A stretch of 64,000 nt of DNA, taken from assembly GCF_005869225.1 (NCBI RefSeq), contig NZ_SWFP01000011.1, positions 124,001-188,000 of the forward strand, given 5' to 3'. Positions 17,116-25,517 of this stretch are shown piece after piece. This DNA comes from Dyadobacter bucti (GTDB lineage: Bacteria > Bacteroidota > Bacteroidia > Cytophagales > Spirosomataceae). Made by a program: the position numbers and the translations under genes. Below the pieces are notes generated by a model. That model did no database searches and had not been told where the DNA came from. It saw nothing but the letters and a program-made list of their open reading frames with translations. Every line of letters begins with the position of its first letter. The first letter of the stretch is position 1.

Positions 17116-18879
17116 ATGACTCAAACGGTTTTCCGCAGCTTTGGTGGCTTGCTCCTTATGGTACTGTGTGGATTGCTCAATCCTGTTTCCGCGCAGCAAC
17201 TCTCAGCCGCCATCCGGCTGAACCAGATCGGTTTTTACCCGAATGCCCCAAAAACCGCTGTGATCCTGGCAGAAAAAAGTATGTCTTTCGAAATAAAGGA
17301 TGCTGGCACGGGCAAGGTTGTTTTTAAAGGCAAACCGGCGGGGCCGAGAACCAATCAGCATTCAGGCAAGATGAGTTTTATTGCCGATTTTACAGGTTTT
17401 AAAAAAAGTGGAAAGTACGTGATCGAAGTGCCCGGTCTCGGGAGGTCGGCTGAATTTGAGATCGGGGAAAAGATACACCGTGAGGTGGCCCAGGCTGCAT
17501 TGAAAGGGTTTTATTACCAACGGGCCTCTATTGATCTGCCGGAAAAATTTGCCGGAAAATGGGCCCGTCCCGCGGGACACCCGGATGATAAAATTCTGAT
17601 CCATGCTTCGGCAGTTTCTGAGGGCAGGCCCGAAAATTCGGTGATAAGTTCGCCCCGTGGCTGGTATGACGCGGGCGACTACAACAAGTATGTGGTCAAT
17701 TCGGGCATTACGATGGGAACATTGTTGTCGCTCTATGAAGATTTTCCATCCTATTTCGAGAATTTCAATACCAATATTCCTGAAAGCAACAATGGTGTAC
17801 CGGACCTTCTGGACGAGGTGATATGGAACCTGCGCTGGATGCTCACTATGCAGGATCCGGCTGACGGAGGCGTGTACCACAAGCTCACCAATCCCAGATT
17901 CGACGGAATGGTGATGCCCGATGCAGCGAAAAATCCACGCTATGTTGTGCAGAAAAACACAATAGCAACCCTTGACTTTGTGGCGGTTACAGCTCAGTCG
18001 GGACGTATTCTGAAAGCTTTCGAAAACAAGTTCCCCGGCCTGTCCGACTCATGTATCACTGCGGCAGTGAAAGGGTGGGAGTGGGCAAAAAAGAACCCTT
18101 CGGTTACCTATAACCAGGAGGAAATGAACAAGAAGTTCGATCCGGATGTAGTGACAGGTGCTTATGGAGACCGGTCCTCATCTGATGAATGGATATGGGC
18201 CGCAGCAGAAATGTATGCGTTGACATCCAAAACAGACTATCTCAAGAATATTTCTTTTGAAACAGAAAAGCCGCTGCCGTTGCCAACATGGAGCCAGGTG
18301 AAAACACTTGGCTATTATACTATCGCAAGATTTTCGGAAGATCTTAAAATCGAGAAGCAGTTTTCGCAACCGATCAGGCAAAACATTGTCAAGTTCTCCG
18401 ATGATCTTCTGACCGATCTTGAAAAACAGCCTTACCATACAGTGATGGGGAAAACTGCCAAAGATTACAGCTGGGGCAGCAGCTCTGTGGCGGCCAACCA
18501 GGGCATAGCCCTGATTTACGCTTTCAAACTTACCAATGACCGGAAATATCTGCTGGCTGCATTGGGAAATCTGGATTATCTGCTAGGCAGAAATGCCACG
18601 GGTTACAGTTTTCTGACAGGCTTCGGATCGAAGAGAGTCATGCACCCGCACCACAGGCCATCCATAGCTGATGGGATCGCCGACCCGGTTCCCGGCCTTT
18701 TGTCGGGCGGCCCCAACCCCGCACAGCAGGATAAATGCACGACCTATACCAGCAAAATCGCGGACGAGTCGTTTACCGACGATGATTGCTCCTACGCGTC
18801 GAACGAAATAGCCATCAACTGGAATGCGCCGATGGTTTACCTTTCTGCCGCGATCGAAGCGTTGATGGAAAAAAAATGA
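17116..18879 (+). CDS. Glycoside hydrolase family 9 endoglucanase-like enzyme
   Basis: The 587-residue exported enzyme has a signal peptide ending NPVSAQ (about 27), an N-terminal immunoglobulin-like CelD_N domain (about 30-117, starting AIRLNQIGFYPNAPKTAVI) and an (alpha/alpha)6 GH9 barrel. RGWYDAGDYNKYVV at 181-194 supplies the catalytic base pair of aspartates (Asp185/Asp188). GRNATGYSFLTGFG and MHPHHRPS form the substrate-histidine block, and YASNEIAINWNAP carries the proton donor Glu564. GH9 enzymes cut beta-1,4-glucans such as cellulose or glucomannan. No carbohydrate-binding module or sorting domain is present, so a periplasmic location is likely. It lies 71 bp after the oxidoreductase gene, and co-transcription is uncertain. 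Confidence 0.92.
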   Translation: MTQTVFRSFGGLLLMVLCGLLNPVSAQQLSAAIRLNQIGFYPNAPKTAVILAEKSMSFEIKDAGTGKVVFKGKPAGPRTNQHSGKMSFIADFTGFKKSGKYVIEVPGLGRSAEFEIGEKIHREVAQAALKGFYYQRASIDLPEKFAGKWARPAGHPDDKILIHASAVSEGRPENSVISSPRGWYDAGDYNKYVVNSGITMGTLLSLYEDFPSYFENFNTNIPESNNGVPDLLDEVIWNLRWMLTMQDPADGGVYHKLTNPRFDGMVMPDAAKNPRYVVQKNTIATLDFVAVTAQSGRILKAFENKFPGLSDSCITAAVKGWEWAKKNPSVTYNQEEMNKKFDPDVVTGAYGDRSSSDEWIWAAAEMYALTSKTDYLKNISFETEKPLPLPTWSQVKTLGYYTIARFSEDLKIEKQFSQPIRQNIVKFSDDLLTDLEKQPYHTVMGKTAKDYSWGSSSVAANQGIALIYAFKLTNDRKYLLAALGNLDYLLGRNATGYSFLTGFGSKRVMHPHHRPSIADGIADPVPGLLSGGPNPAQQDKCTTYTSKIADESFTDDDCSYASNEIAINWNAPMVYLSAAIEALMEKK

Positions 18880-18880
18880 C

Positions 18881-19093
18881 CTATTGCTTCGTAGATTTTA
18901 CCGGGACGGTTGGCGGCGTTTCATTGTAGCCTTTTTTGCCTGTCATATTTTCGCTTTCGGATTCTTTGACGGACTCTTTTTTCAGGACTTTGGAAGGTTT
19001 CTGACTGTCGTCCTGGTGTTTGTTTTTGTCCTTATCCCCGCCCTGCGACGGTGATCCACCTTCCACGTCTTCTTTTTTTGCTTGCGTTTTCAT
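18881..19093 (-). CDS. Small Lys/Ser/Glu-rich hydrophilic protein
   Basis: The 70-residue frame (MKTQAKKEDVEGGSPSQGGD...) has no hydrophobic segment and is dominated by Lys, Glu, Ser, Asp and Gln, so it should be disordered. It fills the gap exactly, with its stop 1 bp from the convergent GH9 stop and a normal ATG. Low-complexity proteins of this size are common in Cytophagales, often of unknown or stress-related role. No function is claimed. Confidence 0.55.
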   Translation of the reverse strand: MKTQAKKEDVEGGSPSQGGDKDKNKHQDDSQKPSKVLKKESVKESESENMTGKKGYNETPPTVPVKSTKQ

Positions 19094-19307
19094 TATGATC
19101 TGATGTTTTCAGTTCATTGATCAATTTCTGTTCCCGTTGCCTATACGTTGAAATACCGGGCTGCCGCTATGAAATTCAGATGGGCTGTTCCTTTAATTCT
19201 ACACTTTGGTAATTTGGGAATGATCTTTACGGATACGCGGAATAGATTAGCCCTTCATGAGCCTTTGTATAAAAATGGTTTTTTCTTCTCATCTGAAAAT
19301 CTGAATT

Positions 19308-20666
19308 ATGAGTTTTTTTCAATCATTCTCCCAGTTACGTTCACTGATTAAAAATATAGATTTAGGGGCTATCAGTAAGCTTTCCCAAAAAGTGGATCTC
19401 AACCAGCTTATGGGCGTCGTATCCAAAATGAGCGAAGAGGACCTGGGCAAGATGTTAAAATTCATGCAGTCCGGTTCCGGCAAGAAAAAGGCGCCGCCGG
19501 TGGTAAATGGTGACTTTTACGAACTGAGTGCTACCCTTACCGGCGAGGACCGGGAGATCCAGCTGAGAGTTCGGGATTTTATGGAAACGCAGATTCGTCC
19601 GATTGCCAATGAATACTGGAATAAAGCACATTTCCCGATGCACATCATACCGCTGATGGCGAAACTGGATATCTGCGGGCTAACCTACAAAGGTTACGGC
19701 TGTGCCGGCCGCTCCGCATTACTCGAGGGTTTTATTGCCATGGAAATGGCGCGTGTCGATTCCTCCATTTCCACTTTTTTCGGCGTTCACAGCGGGCTGG
19801 CAATGGGATCCATTTATTTGTGCGGCTCTGAAGAGCAGAAACAACAATGGCTGCCGATCATGCAGAAAATGGACATCATCGGCGCTTTCGGGCTGACGGA
19901 GCCTGAAGTAGGATCGGGTGTTGCGGGCGGGCTTACCACCACCTGCCAGCGGGTAGGGGACGAGTGGGTGATCAACGGTCAGAAAAAATGGATCGGGAAT
20001 GCTACTTTTTCCGACATTACGATCATCTGGGCAAGAAATCTGGACGACAATCAGGTGAAAGGTTTTATTGTGAAAAAAGACAATCCGGGCTTCAAGGCGG
20101 AAAAAATGGAGGATAAAATGGCCCTGAGGACGGTTCAGAATGCGTTGATCACCTTAACAGACTGCCGCGTTCCGGAAGCTGACCGTTTGCAGAATGCCAA
20201 TTCATTTAAAGACACCGCCAATGTGTTGCGGATGACACGTGCCGGAGTGGCCTGGCAGGCAGTAGGATGCGGGCGCGGAGCCTATGAACTCGCACTGAAA
20301 TACACCATGGAAAGAAAGCAGTTCGGACGTCCGATAGCCGGATTCCAGCTCGTGCAGGATTTGCTGGTCACCATGCTCGGCGATCTTACGGCTATGCAAA
20401 CGATGGTTTACCGCTTGTCCCAGTTACAGGATGGCGGCGTACTTACCGATGAGCATGCATCCCTGGCGAAAGTATTCTGCACCTTGCGTATGCGCTCGAT
20501 CGTAGACCATGCCCGGGAGCTTTTCGGTGGAAACGGGATTTTACTGGAATATGATATCGCCCGTTTTGTCGCCGATGCCGAAGCCATATATTCCTATGAA
20601 GGCACCAAGGAAATCAATTCGCTGATTGTCGGGAGGGCGATAACCGGCGAAAGCGCCTTTGTCTGA
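19308..20666 (+). CDS. Acyl-CoA dehydrogenase (glutaryl-CoA dehydrogenase-like) with N-terminal extension
   Basis: The 452-residue flavoenzyme has about 65 extra residues at the N-terminus (MSFFQSFSQLRSLIKNIDLG to SGSGKKKAPP) before the normal start of the domain (ATLTGEDREIQLRVRDFMET). FAD-binding and substrate motifs follow: GAFGLTEPEVGSGVAGGLTT, then WVINGQKKWIGN, RKQFGRPIAGFQLVQ and LFGGNGILLEYDIARF. The catalytic base is Glu431 in YSYEGTKEINSLIVGRA. Motif spelling is closest to the glutaryl-CoA dehydrogenase subgroup, but the substrate is not certain. The enzyme passes electrons to ETF in acyl-CoA oxidation. Confidence 0.9.
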   Translation: MSFFQSFSQLRSLIKNIDLGAISKLSQKVDLNQLMGVVSKMSEEDLGKMLKFMQSGSGKKKAPPVVNGDFYELSATLTGEDREIQLRVRDFMETQIRPIANEYWNKAHFPMHIIPLMAKLDICGLTYKGYGCAGRSALLEGFIAMEMARVDSSISTFFGVHSGLAMGSIYLCGSEEQKQQWLPIMQKMDIIGAFGLTEPEVGSGVAGGLTTTCQRVGDEWVINGQKKWIGNATFSDITIIWARNLDDNQVKGFIVKKDNPGFKAEKMEDKMALRTVQNALITLTDCRVPEADRLQNANSFKDTANVLRMTRAGVAWQAVGCGRGAYELALKYTMERKQFGRPIAGFQLVQDLLVTMLGDLTAMQTMVYRLSQLQDGGVLTDEHASLAKVFCTLRMRSIVDHARELFGGNGILLEYDIARFVADAEAIYSYEGTKEINSLIVGRAITGESAFV

Positions 20667-20694
20667 TCATAACTTCAATTTTTCGATATACGTC

Positions 20695-20731
20695 TGAAAA
20701 CGGAAAATGACTTACAGCTTTCCCGTTTTCA
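20695..20731 (+). terminator. Probable terminator of the acyl-CoA dehydrogenase gene
   Basis: TGAAAACGG (20695-20703) pairs with CCGTTTTCA (20723-20731) and is followed by TCTTTTC. It overlaps the 3' end of the convergent thioredoxin-like gene, so the call is tentative. Confidence 0.4.
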
Positions 20732-22082
20732 TCTTTTCAAGCGTCGCTTCAAATGAGCTGGCGGGAGCGCCTGTTATTTTCTGCGCTTCCACAGCTTTTG
20801 TTTGCCATTGAACAGCCTCTTCTCTCCTGCCGAGTTTATACAAAAGGTGAGCATAGGTGTCGATATAGGCGGGGTTACCCAGCGACATAGGATGCCCTTT
20901 GCCTTTTGTGAGTTCATCAAACCATTCCATGGATTTTTTTGACCATCCCAATGCCTTTTCCAGATCTCCTAAATTATCGCTCATTTGATAGAAGTTCCAC
21001 GCAAACTCATTTAGCTCGTGGTAAAAAAACTGGGACGACGGTGTGAATTTTGAAACACTCATCGGTACCGGTACACCAGGCGAATGGATCGGGGATGCAT
21101 TTTTTTTCATGTCCTGCTCGTCCCATTTTTTGAGAGAATCTATGGAGAAACGCACATGCGTAAATTCAAGGAAATTCCGGGCCATGTCCAGAAACTGGAC
21201 CGTATCCTTGACCGCCTGGTAATAGCGGATCATATTTCGGTTGTTGGCTATTGATCCTTTGAGGAAATCCTGTCCATATGAATTCTGGATAAAACTACCT
21301 AGTTGGCTCGCCAGGTCGGCGTCTTTGTTTTCGACAGCCTTCCGGAACGAGTTTCCTATAATAGCATTGTTCATCGCAACCGCCTCGGGCATCGGGCTGA
21401 CTTTGTATACGCTGTCAATAACGCTTCTTCGTGTAGCCGCCATGATCGTTTTGTATACTCTGCTATCAATGGTCGGTCCCTGGGTAAAAATGAATTTGAT
21501 GATCCTGGAATTATTCAGCGAGTCCACGGGCAGCTGGCCGAAGTAGTGGTCGAGCAGATCAGCTGTGGGCATGGAAACTTCCCGCCTTCTTTCGATATAC
21601 TCTTCGAGAAACCTGGCAGACCTTTCTCCGGCCGCATACTCTTTTTCATAGTCGCCGAGGGTTTTTCTGGATTTCCGGCTGATTGCAATATCCGCCTGTT
21701 CAGCATAGATAAACCCCGCGCTGGTGGAACCGTTGTAACGGTGCAGAATGTTACCGTCTGCATCAACGAACAGAGAAATAAGTGCTCCTTTTATGTCAAA
21801 CTTTCCTTTCAGACTCTTTCCATTGTTCGTGTCAACATTAACTCTGAGCGATATGAAGTTTTGTTCGAATTTCTCTTTAAGAATGCTGCTCCCAAATCCC
21901 TGAGAGGCTACCGAGTTGCATTGCCCGCATTGGTCGTCTTCCAGGTGAATGAAGATCAGTTTGTTTTCTTTTTTTGCCTTTTCAGAAAGCAGTTCCCATG
22001 ATGTCTGAGATTCCAGAAAGCTGATTTGCGCTGATGATGAAAAGGACAACAGGAAAAGGAGAATTGGCAGAATATGTTTCAT
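20712..22082 (-). CDS. Exported thioredoxin-fold protein with TPR-like C-terminus
   Basis: The 456-residue protein has a signal peptide (MKHILPILLFLLSFSSSAQ), then a thioredoxin domain with the redox pair Cys52-Gly-Gln-Cys55 (HLEDDQCGQCNSVAS) and a conserved ISLFVDADGNILHRYNG strand that places it in the thioredoxin_7/DUF255-like group. A long helical middle follows, and near the C-terminus helix pairs of TPR type (LGDLEKALGWSKKSMEWFDE; YAHLLYKLGRREEAVQWQTK). Such proteins are periplasmic thiol reductases or chaperone-like factors in Bacteroidota. Partners unknown. Confidence 0.85.
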   Translation of the reverse strand: MKHILPILLFLLSFSSSAQISFLESQTSWELLSEKAKKENKLIFIHLEDDQCGQCNSVASQGFGSSILKEKFEQNFISLRVNVDTNNGKSLKGKFDIKGALISLFVDADGNILHRYNGSTSAGFIYAEQADIAISRKSRKTLGDYEKEYAAGERSARFLEEYIERRREVSMPTADLLDHYFGQLPVDSLNNSRIIKFIFTQGPTIDSRVYKTIMAATRRSVIDSVYKVSPMPEAVAMNNAIIGNSFRKAVENKDADLASQLGSFIQNSYGQDFLKGSIANNRNMIRYYQAVKDTVQFLDMARNFLEFTHVRFSIDSLKKWDEQDMKKNASPIHSPGVPVPMSVSKFTPSSQFFYHELNEFAWNFYQMSDNLGDLEKALGWSKKSMEWFDELTKGKGHPMSLGNPAYIDTYAHLLYKLGRREEAVQWQTKAVEAQKITGAPASSFEATLEKMKTGKL

Positions 22083-22173
22083 ACATCTGTCGGGTTGATG
22101 AGATATTCAAATTTAATACAAAACTTGTAACCGTTGGTTGCCAGTTTATCAAATCAGATCTGTCGAATGGACT

Positions 22174-23133
22174 TTATTTTCTTCTCAGCACGATCATCTG
22201 GCTTCTGAGTGTAGGCTTTTCATAGCGATCGGTACCGGGAATTTTTTTGTCATTGTAGAAATTATCGTCTGCAATGATAAACAGGCTTTTCTTGTCAGCG
22301 TCGCCCCAGCACATTCCTTCGATGTTGCAAAGGTTATTCATGTTACCAAAGTCAAAGGCCAGCGTTCCTTTTACCAGTTCCATATTTTTTTCATCAACGG
22401 TCACATTCCACAGAAATGCCCTGACCTGGTCGGTCGTATTATGGTACGCTCTTTCAAGTACCAGCAGGTGCGTTTCGTCCACTGCGAGTATCTCGGAGAT
22501 TCCGCCCGGTTTGTCACTTTTCAACGCAGCCCTGAACCTCATGATCGGAAACTTAAAACGTTCGGAGTCGGGAATGCCGGTTCCGGGTGCAGGATTTTTA
22601 TAACGAAGAAAGTGAATGGTGTCCTTCTCCATCGCCGTCTCATTTTTCCAACCGGCTTCCGGGGCAATCCAGAGGGCACCGGAAGGAGTGACCGCGAGTG
22701 CCTCAATTCCTTTATTTTCTGATGGAAGGGTCATCTGAAGTAACTGGGAAGGTTGAGATTTCAGATTTTCACGTACCCGGTAAACGGCAGTATAGGATTC
22801 TTTTTCCTCAGAAAAATAATAGATCCTGTTGACGGCATCGTAGCGGATACTCTCGTAATAATATCCTGTGTTGAACTCAGCAGCCAGATTTTTACCCGTG
22901 AAATCCTGGATTCTGCTGCAATTATTAAACTTGAAGAAATGTCCGCGGTCGCCGCCCAGGTACCAGTCGCCGGTGCCGGGAAGATATTCTATGGCTGAGA
23001 TACCGTGAAAGTTTTCATCAATGGTCTTTAAAATTTCCATATCTCCCGGCGCTATCGTGCTTTCAAAGGTCACCTGGGCATAAGCTACCATTGTCACCAG
23101 CAGCGATGAAAATAGGGTAGTGTATTTTTGCAT
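22174..23133 (-). CDS. Exported phytase-like esterase domain protein
   Basis: Start at 23133 (MQKYTTLFSSLLVTMVAYAQ) gives a clean signal peptide; the frame is open upstream to 23232 without a plausible leader. The 319-residue product matches the 'esterase-like activity of phytase' beta-propeller family: FHGISAIEYLPGTGDWYLGG, then GYYYESIRYDAVNRIYYFSE, NKGIEALAVTPSGALWIAPE and NIEGMCWGDADKKSLFIIAD. Secreted members bind calcium and have been linked to phosphoester or ester hydrolysis. The reaction here is not established. Confidence 0.8.
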   Translation of the reverse strand: MQKYTTLFSSLLVTMVAYAQVTFESTIAPGDMEILKTIDENFHGISAIEYLPGTGDWYLGGDRGHFFKFNNCSRIQDFTGKNLAAEFNTGYYYESIRYDAVNRIYYFSEEKESYTAVYRVRENLKSQPSQLLQMTLPSENKGIEALAVTPSGALWIAPEAGWKNETAMEKDTIHFLRYKNPAPGTGIPDSERFKFPIMRFRAALKSDKPGGISEILAVDETHLLVLERAYHNTTDQVRAFLWNVTVDEKNMELVKGTLAFDFGNMNNLCNIEGMCWGDADKKSLFIIADDNFYNDKKIPGTDRYEKPTLRSQMIVLRRK

Positions 23134-23690
23134 GATGTTCTCGCGGAGGGTTGACGGTTTTGAAACTGATAAATAAGGTTTCAGCAATGCTTTGTTACTG
23201 TAACCCTGCGTAAGAAATTTCAGTATCTGCAATCCCTTTCTGGCTAATCAGGTGGTTTGTTTGGAAGAATGAAGAACCTGAGGGGCCGGAGAATACATGA
23301 AGTAGAGGTGACCCTTGTGTATATACGTTATATTGGAAAGCAGATATCTCTTAGGGAGGATGTTGTCTTGATCGGATCTCGAGTGCTTGTCCGGATTTTA
23401 CCTGTTGGAGCTTTGACGGCCGGGTATAAAAAAACCTTCACTTATACCCGCTGAATGAACCACTCTTCAAATAGTGCGACTCAAACGCTGTGTGCGTGTA
23501 TAGCGTGAAGGTTGTAAAAAATGTTGATGAAGTATATTTTTACAAAAATAGCTTTACGCTTACCGGACATCTACGCTGAAAATGCCTTTTAAAATACCGT
23601 ATTTTTCCCGTATAAAATACCCGAAACGTTATTATGGAGACGTTAGTCAGGACTATTTCGTATCTTTTGATTTGAAATTTCCTGTTCATC
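23134..23690. other. 557-bp intergenic region with one inverted repeat
   Basis: No convincing gene: short open frames here lack family features. AACCTTCAC (23433-23441) and GTGAAGGTT (23505-23513) are perfect inverted ends whose similarity continues inward with mismatches (TTATACCCGC against GCGTGTATAGC), so the arms are about 20 bp around a loop of about 45 nt. Confidence 0.4.
23433..23513. repeat. 81-bp inverted-repeat element
   Basis: Perfect 9-bp terminal inverted repeats AACCTTCAC/GTGAAGGTT with imperfect extension inward. It is unlike the low-complexity repeats elsewhere in the window and could be a small non-autonomous element or a large hairpin. Only one copy was seen here. Confidence 0.4.
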
Positions 23691-24350
23691 ATGTCTGAAA
23701 AGAATACAAAAACCGCACTACTGATTGGTGCGACGGGCCTTATAGGCAAACAGGTGCTTCAGAACCTGCTGGAATCACCTGACTACGGCGAAGTGAGAGC
23801 ACTCACGAGAAAATCCCTGAACATCCGGCATCCGAAATTAGCAGAAATCATTTTTGATTTTGACAGCCCGGATAAGGCCGCTGTGAAGGCTGACGACATT
23901 TTCTGCTGTCTGGGAACTACTATAAAAAAGGCCGGATCACAGGAAGCTTTCAGAAAAGTTGACTTGGAATATCCTTTGAAAATTGCGTCTCTTGCGAAGA
24001 TCAACGGTGCTGAAAAATATCTGATCGTGTCCTCCATGGGCGCCGATTCAAAATCCGTGTTCTTCTATAACCGTGTCAAGGGTGAAGTCCAGGATAAACT
24101 GGCATCGTTCAATTTTGATTCCCTTCATATTTTGCAGCCTTCGCTGCTTTTGGGCGAGCGGGAGGAGCGTCGACTAGGGGAGAAGGTCGGAGAGGTTCTT
24201 GCAAAACTCCTGGGACCGCTGATGTCTGGCAGCCTGAAAAAATACAAGGCAATTGATTCTGCAAAAGTTGCCAGGGCTATGGTAGTCCTGGCCCAGAAAC
24301 AGGAAAAAGGAATATTTATACATAATTCGGCAGATTTACAGGCTTACTGA
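23691..24350 (+). CDS. NAD(P)-binding Rossmann-fold oxidoreductase (HTATIP2/atypical SDR type)
   Basis: The 219-residue cytoplasmic protein starts with KTALLIGATGLIGKQVLQNL, the atypical short-chain dehydrogenase glycine motif, then DDIFCCLGTTIKKAGSQEAF, which is diagnostic of the YraR/HTATIP2-like group, and YLIVSSMGADSKSVFFYNRV with the Ser and Tyr positions of the active site. The substrate is unknown. The GNAT gene starts 4 bp after its stop, so the two are co-transcribed. Confidence 0.88.
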   Translation: MSEKNTKTALLIGATGLIGKQVLQNLLESPDYGEVRALTRKSLNIRHPKLAEIIFDFDSPDKAAVKADDIFCCLGTTIKKAGSQEAFRKVDLEYPLKIASLAKINGAEKYLIVSSMGADSKSVFFYNRVKGEVQDKLASFNFDSLHILQPSLLLGEREERRLGEKVGEVLAKLLGPLMSGSLKKYKAIDSAKVARAMVVLAQKQEKGIFIHNSADLQAY

Positions 24351-24354
24351 CATA

Positions 24355-24810
24355 ATGGACGAGGGACAATTATCGATCCGGGAAGCGGGCCTGGATGACA
24401 TGGATGTGATTTACAAAATGATATGCGGACTGGAAAATATGGAAATGGACCGGCATGGTTTTGACTTTGTTTTTCAAAAAAACCTGATCAGTCCGAACAT
24501 CCGCTACTTTATCGCCAGTTATGCCGGCGAAGATGCCGGAATGGTCAGCTGCCATATTCAGCCCTTGCTTCACCACGCCGCGTTGGTTTCGGAAATCCAG
24601 GAAATGTACGTGAAAGATGAATTCCGTTCACAGCAGATAGGGAAAGCACTGATGGAACATGTAGTGGGGTTTGCCAAAAGTATGGGCGCGGTACAAATGG
24701 AGGTGACGTCGCGAAGCACCCGCGAAAACGCCCACCGGTTTTATCAGCGCGAAGGCTTTGAAAAATCACATGTAAAGCTGGTCCGCTATTTCAAAAATGA
24801 CGTAAAGTAA
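24355..24810 (+). CDS. GNAT-family N-acetyltransferase
   Basis: The 151-residue protein has the GNAT fold order: LSIREAGLDDMDVIYKMICG at the N-terminus, VSEIQEMYVKDEFRSQQIG as motif A with the acetyl-CoA pyrophosphate loop (R-x-x-x-I-G), and a C-terminal VTSRSTRENAHRFYQREGFE typical of motif B. It is the second gene of a two-gene operon and is followed by a hairpin terminator. The acceptor substrate cannot be predicted. Confidence 0.9.
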   Translation: MDEGQLSIREAGLDDMDVIYKMICGLENMEMDRHGFDFVFQKNLISPNIRYFIASYAGEDAGMVSCHIQPLLHHAALVSEIQEMYVKDEFRSQQIGKALMEHVVGFAKSMGAVQMEVTSRSTRENAHRFYQREGFEKSHVKLVRYFKNDVK

Positions 24811-24812
24811 AA

Positions 24813-24841
24813 AAATCATCCCGTCAGCGACAGGATGATTT
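24813..24841 (+). terminator. Terminator after the GNAT gene
   Basis: AAATCATCC (24813-24821) pairs with GGATGATTT (24833-24841), with CGTC/GACA also able to pair inside. It begins 3 bp after the GNAT stop and precedes the convergent gene at 24870, so it may work both ways. Confidence 0.75.
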
Positions 24842-24869
24842 CCCACATTACCCTAAACCTTCAACTATC

Positions 24870-25256
24870 TTAATATCTGCGGCCGCGCGCCCAGTTATCA
24901 CCGCGGCGGTCGCTGAGCCTGCGGGTGTCGGCCATGAGGCGATGCAGGTCGTCACGCAGCATTCTTGTTTCTCTGGGCGAAAGTCTGCCATGACGGCTGA
25001 ACTTCCTTTCTTTTGCTTCGATACGTTCGTACTGGCTCATTAAAGCGTTGGCTTCGCGGGATGATAATCTTCCCCTCTGTATCCCCGTTGCGATTTGCTG
25101 GCGGGCTTCTCTTTGCAAATGGTTGATCTCCGACGGCCTTTCCCGGCGGTATTCACCCTGGTATCCGCCACGGCTATCGTAGCGCGGGCCGTATTGGGCT
25201 GATGCGGTTGTAAATCCTAATGCTAAAATCCCGATGGCCAAAAGTATGTTTTTCAT
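24870..25256 (-). CDS. Small exported Arg-rich protein of unknown function
   Basis: The 128-residue protein has a clear signal peptide (MKNILLAIGILALGFTTASA, cleaved before QYGPRYDS). The mature part is basic and helical: EINHLQREARQQIATGIQRG, RLSSREANALMSQYERIEAK and RLSPRETRMLRDDLHRLMAD form two related helix-turn-helix-like segments, each opening R-L-S-S/P-R-E. This internal duplication is the main visible feature. Similar small periplasmic proteins occur in Cytophagales without assigned function. Confidence 0.7.
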   Translation of the reverse strand: MKNILLAIGILALGFTTASAQYGPRYDSRGGYQGEYRRERPSEINHLQREARQQIATGIQRGRLSSREANALMSQYERIEAKERKFSRHGRLSPRETRMLRDDLHRLMADTRRLSDRRGDNWARGRRY

Positions 25257-25491
25257 GACTAATAAATTTTAAAGTTCATCGGTTAGAGCGCATCGGGATA
25301 TCCGGGTTTAAAGCCACTTTGTTAATGATTTGTTAAAGGGAAATGGTCAATGGACGTTACCGTTGAGGGGCGTTATTGGCTAGCACAGTTTGGCGTAATT
25401 GAGAACAATGCCAAACTGGTTTTTGATTGTTAATACAGATTTCTCCCCGAGAGCAGCGGCGGGCACCGCGCTACAATTGACGCATTTGTTT

Positions 25492-25517
25492 AACATATTG
25501 TAGAGTTGGGATATGTT
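25492..25517 (-). terminator. Weak hairpin after plsC
   Basis: AACATAT (25492-25498) pairs with ATATGTT (25511-25517), directly after the plsC stop on the minus strand. The stem is AT-rich with no long T tract, so the call is weak. Confidence 0.3.

Noticed and set aside
19148..19351. Open frame of 67 codons on the plus strand
   Set aside because: It overlaps the start of the acyl-CoA dehydrogenase in another frame and shows no family features.
21303..22001. Open frame of 232 codons on the plus strand
   Set aside because: Antisense shadow of the thioredoxin-TPR gene; no recognisable domains.
23257..23454. Open frame of 65 codons on the plus strand
   Set aside because: No signal, domain or typical composition; overlaps the start of the inverted-repeat element.
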